NCBI GenBank assembly: GCA_010093515.1
Contig: MU001670.1
Coordinates: 681,984-717,935 of the forward strand
Source of the DNA: Lineolata rhizophorae
Taxonomy: Eukaryota; Ascomycota; Dothideomycetes; Lineolatales; Lineolataceae
Direction of reading: 5' to 3'
DNA length: 35,952 nt
Shown: piece by piece, positions 33,301 through 35,952 of the stretch
How the letters are laid out: every line of letters starts with the position of its first letter
Position numbering within the stretch: the stretch's first letter is position 1
The notes under the pieces: generated by a model
What the model was told of the DNA's origin: nothing
The model's input: the letters and a program-made list of their open reading frames with translations, nothing else
The model's database searches: none
Program-made: the position numbers and the translations under genes

Positions 33301-33545
33301 CCTGCTTCGAGCGCAATAGTCGGACGGGCATCGCGATCAACGTCAAGAGCGAGGAGCAACAGGTTGGCGCCGTGGGCGGCGTTTCGGGGACGACCACGAA
33401 GGTCTACATGCTTCAGGTATGTCGCATTCATCTTCATAGCTTAGTTTGCAACGCAGGTCGTTACTCTAACCAGTGTCTTATGCAGATGAAATCCGATCGT
33501 GAGTGCGCATACGCGTTCTCATTGCTTGGCAAGCTTCGCTACTAG
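27315..33545 (+). CDS. Very large RhoGEF with DH-PH module
   Basis: A putative Rho-family guanine nucleotide exchange factor; the GTPase partner is unknown. Exons: 27315-33416 and 33486-33545, giving 2053 residues. I chose ATG 27315 (MPPAPTTPQQTSGTHRRTSS) over the in-frame ATG 27180, whose extra 45 residues look like translated leader. Residues 1-720 are disordered, Ser/Lys/Arg-rich, and carry repeated KRRSxRR-like motifs and many SP sites. The DH domain starts near 729 (SIADIMKELASDETKYMREL) and runs, with an insertion, to about 950 (KRPLVRLKYLAKTLKGI). A PH-like domain follows at about 965-1105 (GRWLFFPPIQLGRV, EHAVGEWLQMVG). Another long disordered part contains poly-Pro PPPPPPHR near 1500. 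Conserved C-terminal blocks follow: ATISCWRQGPDWESLHPDLC near 1625, and a PH-like end with PGCIFTTDMRLHLRG near 1887 and AYAFSLLGKLRY at the terminus. The last intron (69 bases) has no stop and keeps frame. Confidence 0.88.
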   Translation: MPPAPTTPQQTSGTHRRTSSSPTKRDSDATPTAASLKALDPGATVNASVRDKVRQWQTQGGGVLEGAEAHEDEDAAVVGDARPCPALPGGGANSKEESSASLPGGGGGAGKADRAEANGDEKVKKVAPSPTVRRKDQQQQKHTELDPEWRTAPKKRVVSDEHWRKIRSQQKQEATAAGAWVRPPLLPHRPKPKDSSPEKDGGVKIGIAAVTGGGRRKSVTVKVDEQGDVVKRKGSPGYRDDEDEDAVKTPSPPQKRASARRERRKSRDPASSSHELLLEDDAPSKRRRSRREDDILKSPKLEKASSDKSADEETPQKRRSTRRTGKDESPGVEVDASPKVPASSERQRSRRKARQVDENAEGGASPELQPEQQPRVYSNRVESWLSSTPDPFAEPSEASIKSSRSSKRGSRKHRASLEDLEEDTKDANVAEERTEGSGLTGLSGLSEKRRSARRHRQARSSEGALDPSPRGEQEQLDKSAKDLNDLLSLSEKHLNSAKHSRLRSWDVSFEKPSPEDDTVKKLKETLESPKSPNTPDADSTSPSASMLKRRGARRRASPEKGRVRAKSMHEPERPQFNDEATSTALSSSVDPISAAESDLKENAQGGYFHLRRQFPSTGKRLSTIASVETFNTQAQEAAPAISEAPEEAIEPPVEETPKPEKQNELVVAPAPSDTQDTASEVTVKGRSRSIKQRKMATHEDLMSVLSMPNPGTRSVVSMRSIRTNRSRLATASIADIMKELASDETKYMRELRTLVDGVIPVLLTCVLSKSDAAIAAGLFTKSANAKSDPNATKPIIDMGIALERLKSTHRSIPKDDPDMLLNWAQRTQKVYADYIKAWRLGFQDVVVNLAPADGSLKNTSKNVGSSKNPSWADDGMPRNEEGYVINSDGERVDVAFLLKRPLVRLKYLAKTLKGINAIKPSEAAEKQAISYQNLVADARKRSNEERARLEDEAAAAIDPTRARDPRTLAPLSGVTIDASRCVRARDYFDMHLVHSNGEEMDCRIEILLRDDAPGRGNSGDILVCQVDDTGRWLFFPPIQLGRVSARAGEEPNELVIMIRGYRSGGQEWREVFAARCEDEHAVGEWLQMVGTTPVPPALSSIERPSKSVVESLHLPAVSEVSTSLSTTSTSAGNLNAPTTPLKSRSPSPREVEIPFGEQAQSNSRRWSADNTPDRTPVKGNSPEEATSTTPATPQTPTQEPPRFKKMPTQSRPLSSSLTEASRSEAKEDNMRSLETPLEQLQKSDNARAPEDERAPSNGSPTSLKRTRAKRLSKFSQSASQSLKHEFTSQENEDIKPEMVEKAEPPCKNKDASNDASSASASSSRTHTPKRGYQVWFPPSEAENGSDEEDNISKPASKLKAELRADAAHNRTSSVPGYELPGMPKLRKSSPPSTPVRTAPKPTRYREAGTRKGGDCRDEPASAPAKLQKKMPEEFQKPRENMSRVKDPEKSPEPVKSKLELESRQALLSPSDNKVSRPPPSEEKGTNLATSQDKPPPPPPHRSSPIQTKTPSTPQFTPSLPGYKVRRRSSSPLKHEYEPSTATESSPSEESYSEEDTSTMTESSIDDLEADDVPTPLVSIPYNNNKHTKASPPESMYSIPNDTLSPSQSASQSPYRTVPQQQGQAGKAIATISCWRQGPDWESLHPDLCSIVVSGGLVEAFELDAQHSQQDNPNDDDMSSSHPNDKPIIACELTPNVLVRRAAALDIFIRSPPTARSKVRPASSNIMFRCRSIQEQGMLFDMILWARKNNATFNALEAARQTSNNDNSWAAAMDRQNAARPNTSYSGGRSFFGMNMSTRSSILGPFRTRSYRAKLRRPMSTSAGTENTAGTMNSALSAIRRFGGGSKGIFNLAKSTIQSRDGANSTGSFGGSSDNSGSGGSGTFAEGMPGCIFTTDMRLHLRGPNGNWVDLGRGRLNILPASSPSSRPVSQPASTPTSPPGSADGRDGTTTPPAAPAGNPAPSRGPNSPRADGTEKRVVVLDKTRRGVRLDVTLGETCFERNSRTGIAINVKSEEQQVGAVGGVSGTTTKVYMLQVCRIHLHSLVCNAGRYSNQCLMQMKSDRECAYAFSLLGKLRY

Positions 33546-34190
33546 AGCAACCCAACACTCTTGTTCGAATACTTCTGTCCTGTTTCTAATCGAGGGCACT
33601 TCGACTATTCTCCATTCATGGCGCTTTTTAGAGCTCCTCATGTTTGATATCCACCTGTCCTGTGCTTCTTGGAACTTCCAACCCACATTTGAGACTCCTT
33701 CGAGTTCAATTCCACTCTCTTTTTGTTTGGTTTGCTTCAGCTCAATTGTCCCCCCAATGTAATGTCTCACTGTTGATGAATTCCCTTTCTGTTTGATTCA
33801 ATGTCTTCGAGTACTTTTTCTCAATTTCTAGTCAACGAAGCGTGGCTCTCTTGTGGGGGGCATTTGTCGGCGGCGTCTTGTGTTTAGCGGCATTCATACA
33901 CCGCAACTAGACCTCTTTCTGGTAATCTCGGCATGGCGTAAACGAGTGGTCATGGCGGGCTGGGGATGGATGGCTGCTCGGCGTACGTAGAGCATCTCGA
34001 ACTGGTTTCAGCTGGTTTTGTAGGCCGGATTTTGCCACCTCTAGGGCCGGCGACCTGGCAGGATACACTTCTGTAATAACTCTTCAGAAAATGAATTATT
34101 GTTACCCAAATCCCGGCTTCTATTGACGGTGACTTATACAGGTTTATTCTCAAATCTTATATCTAACATTCAGCTCCACGGCCGAACTCA
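33546..34190. other. Convergent 3' region between RhoGEF and SDR genes
   Basis: Two genes converge here, so it should hold both 3' untranslated regions. It is T/C-rich on the plus strand and has no recognisable gene or repeat. Confidence 0.6.
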
Positions 34191-35559
34191 TCACAGCTTA
34201 GCTATCGCCCACATCTTGCCGCCGTCAAGTGTGATACACGTCCCGTTCGCATGTCCCGCCGCCCTACTCGCCAAATACACGACGGTCCCCGCGATATCCT
34301 CGGGCGTGCCCAACCTGCCGTTCGGGTTCTCGGCGGCGAGCTTCTCGACGCCGCCTTGGCGGCGCATGATCTCGTTGGCCATCCTGCTGGGGAAAAAGCC
34401 CGGGGCGACGGCGTTGGAGAGGATGTGGCGGGGCCCGAGCTCGACGGCGAGGTAGCGCGTCAAGTGGATAAGGGCGGCCTTGGAGGCGGCGTAGGCGGGC
34501 GTCGAGTTCTCGTTGCCATAAGAACCGACGACGAGGCCGCCGACGGAGGCGGTGGTTATGACGCGCGAGGGGGAGGCGACGGTGGCGCGGGCGGCTAGAA
34601 GTGGCGCGAATCTGGGAGGTGTGATTAGCAATCTGTTTTTTTCTTTTTTTTTTGTGTCGTCTGGGAGTTGGGAGGGATGAGACGGCGGTTGGGTCTGGAG
34701 AAGAAGACTTGAGATTGGCCCTGAGAGCCGCCGCAGCCGCGCGGACCGCGCGGCGGCAGTTGAGACGGTATTGATACGGGATCAATATCAGTCTCAAGGG
34801 ACAGGTGAACCGCGGGTACGATTGAATACAACAAAGCAATTGAAACACGATGGCGCCCTCTAGTAACGCACACACGGAAGCGCACGCCAAAAGGAATACC
34901 AAACCAGACGGGAACTCACTTCTGCACGGTGAAAAAGACGCTCTGCACGTTCAGCCGCAGCACCTTCTCGAACGCATGGTCCGGATGCTCGTCGAACGGG
35001 GCGCCCCACGTGGCGCCCGCATTGGCGAACAGGATGTCGACGTGGTCCGTGTGCTTGCGCACCTCGGCGACGAGGCGCTCGATCTCGGGCGTCTTGGAGC
35101 TGTCGGCGGGGACGCTGACGGCGCGCGCGCCGGGGCGTAGGTTCGGCAGCGCGTTCAGCGCCGCCACGGCCTCGTCGCACGCCGCCGCCTTGCGCGACGT
35201 GATGAAGACTTTGGAGCAGCCGGCTTGGAGGAGCCTGGTGGCGGTTGCGGTGCCCGAGCATCGGGGAGCGATTTGTCAGTAGAGCCCGGGGCGCGCGGAG
35301 GAATGGCGCTCGGGTTTAGGGGGGCAAATCGCAAGAGCATAGCCGTCGTAACCGGATGGATGGGAACGGATGGATGGACTGAGCTTCTACATTGGTGCGC
35401 CTGCATGGCGTGTAGGTAGTAGAGAGCGGACGAGTTGACGTACCCGGATGCCGAGTGAAGCCCGAGACCACGCGATCCGCCAGTGACGACTGCCACCTTG
35501 CCCTCGAGGGAGAAGATGTTGGTGAAGTCGTTGAGTGCAACATCGTCCTTGGCAGACAT
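34191..35559 (-). CDS. Short-chain dehydrogenase/reductase (RhlG-like 3-oxoacyl reductase type)
   Basis: A classical NAD(P)-dependent oxidoreductase with a Rossmann fold. Fungal proteins of this kind are often annotated as RhlG-like 3-oxoacyl-ACP reductases, but the real substrate is unknown. Exons on minus: 35559-35444, 35234-34920, 34611-34191, giving 283 residues. ATG 35559 starts MSAKDDVALNDFTNIFSLEG; the next in-frame upstream triplets give no ATG close by. Motifs: cofactor loop VVTGGSRGLG (residues 24-33), DILFANAGATWG (NAG motif), a catalytic serine region ITTASVGG, and the active-site YAASK. It ends with TLDGGKMWAIAKL, the usual dimer-forming tail of the family. Intron 2 is long for this window (308 bases). 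The 3' end is convergent with the RhoGEF gene. The lack of a targeting signal suggests a cytosolic enzyme. Confidence 0.92.
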
Positions 35560-35952
35560 GGTGAATGACAAATTGGTGGACGGTGGTGGTTTAGGTGCCT
35601 CGGTTTAAGCTACAGCTGCAGGTACGGGCATGCAGCCAGAATATGACGTAGTGGGGTTGCGGACGCAAGCCGCCTTTCAACCAAAATTGAGAACGAACCC
35701 GAGAAATAGCGAGAGGGAAAAAACAAAAGGAAAGAATTGAGATTTCAAAGCCTTTTGCTTTTTGGTGAGAACTACTGAGATGAGTGCGCTGTTACAGTAA
35801 GCTTGACCACCGGAAGCTAATGCCCGCACTCCATGCAGGACGATGCTAGCGGGGCAGTTTTGGACCGAGGGACGAGGCGGGAAGGCCGAGGCACACGATT
35901 AGTAATGCCAAATGGCACTAACCGTTCCTATCAGGGTATGACCCGCCCTCAG
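35560..35952. other. Upstream region of the SDR gene
   Basis: The right end of the window, nearly 400 bases, probably the promoter of the minus-strand SDR gene. No coding frame or repeat is recognised. Confidence 0.55.

Noticed and set aside
32741-33397. 218-codon minus frame antisense to the RhoGEF 3' part
   Set aside because: Low-complexity Pro/Ser-rich shadow, while the sense frame is conserved-looking and continuous.
1344-35559. A biosynthetic or functional gene cluster across the window
   Set aside because: The genes are on both strands with individual promoters, and their roles (lipid, autophagy, signalling, an SDR) do not define one pathway.

Overview
The window looks like nuclear DNA of a filamentous ascomycete (Pezizomycotina, most likely a Sordariomycete). 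The multi-exon genes have short introns, mostly 48-160 bases, with GTRNGT donors and CTAAC-type branch sites. Coding DNA is GC-rich. The protein set is typically fungal: a long-form choline kinase, a seven-helix RGS protein, Atg27, an EBP-type sterol isomerase, a very large RhoGEF, and a DUF3435 relic in AT-rich DNA that looks mutated by RIP. Species cannot be named from the sequence. All exon models below were built by hand from splice signals and reading-frame continuity.

Left part (1-8.4 kb): the 5' end of a pogo/Fot-like transposase runs off the left edge on the minus strand. A five-exon choline kinase gene (plus, 1344-4915) follows and has a 52-base G run just after its stop codon. Convergent to it is a five-exon gene for a membrane protein with a C-terminal RGS domain (minus, 6007-8350), of the GprK / Magnaporthe Rgs7 kind.

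Middle part (8.4-20.3 kb): about 2.5 kb with no convincing gene leads into an accessory-looking, partly AT-rich island. It holds a gene scrap at 10.85-11.0 kb, an intact APH/AIM9-like phosphotransferase gene (minus) whose HxD catalytic motif reads HPN, an unidentified decayed coding patch near 15.8-16.1 kb, a stop-ridden relic of a DUF3435 tyrosine recombinase (the family that contains Starship captains) at 16.2-17.2 kb, a small degenerate tandem repeat, and an intact seven-exon DUF2235 alpha/beta-hydrolase gene (plus) with one GC-AG intron.

Right part (20.9-35.6 kb): ordinary housekeeping genes resume. They are ATG27 (plus), a doubtful small Q/G-rich ORF (minus), an EBP-type delta8-delta7 sterol isomerase (plus), a 2053-residue DH-PH RhoGEF (plus), and a short-chain dehydrogenase/reductase (minus). 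Several of these touch membrane lipid and trafficking biology: phosphatidylcholine synthesis, sterol isomerisation, autophagy membrane supply and Rho/G-protein signalling. They are separate transcription units on both strands, and nothing shows that they form a cluster.

I see no clear previously undescribed system. The most interesting parts are the island with the DUF3435 relic flanked by two intact accessory genes, the possible pseudokinase, the roughly 30-residue basic-motif periodicity in the RhoGEF, and the G52 tract.
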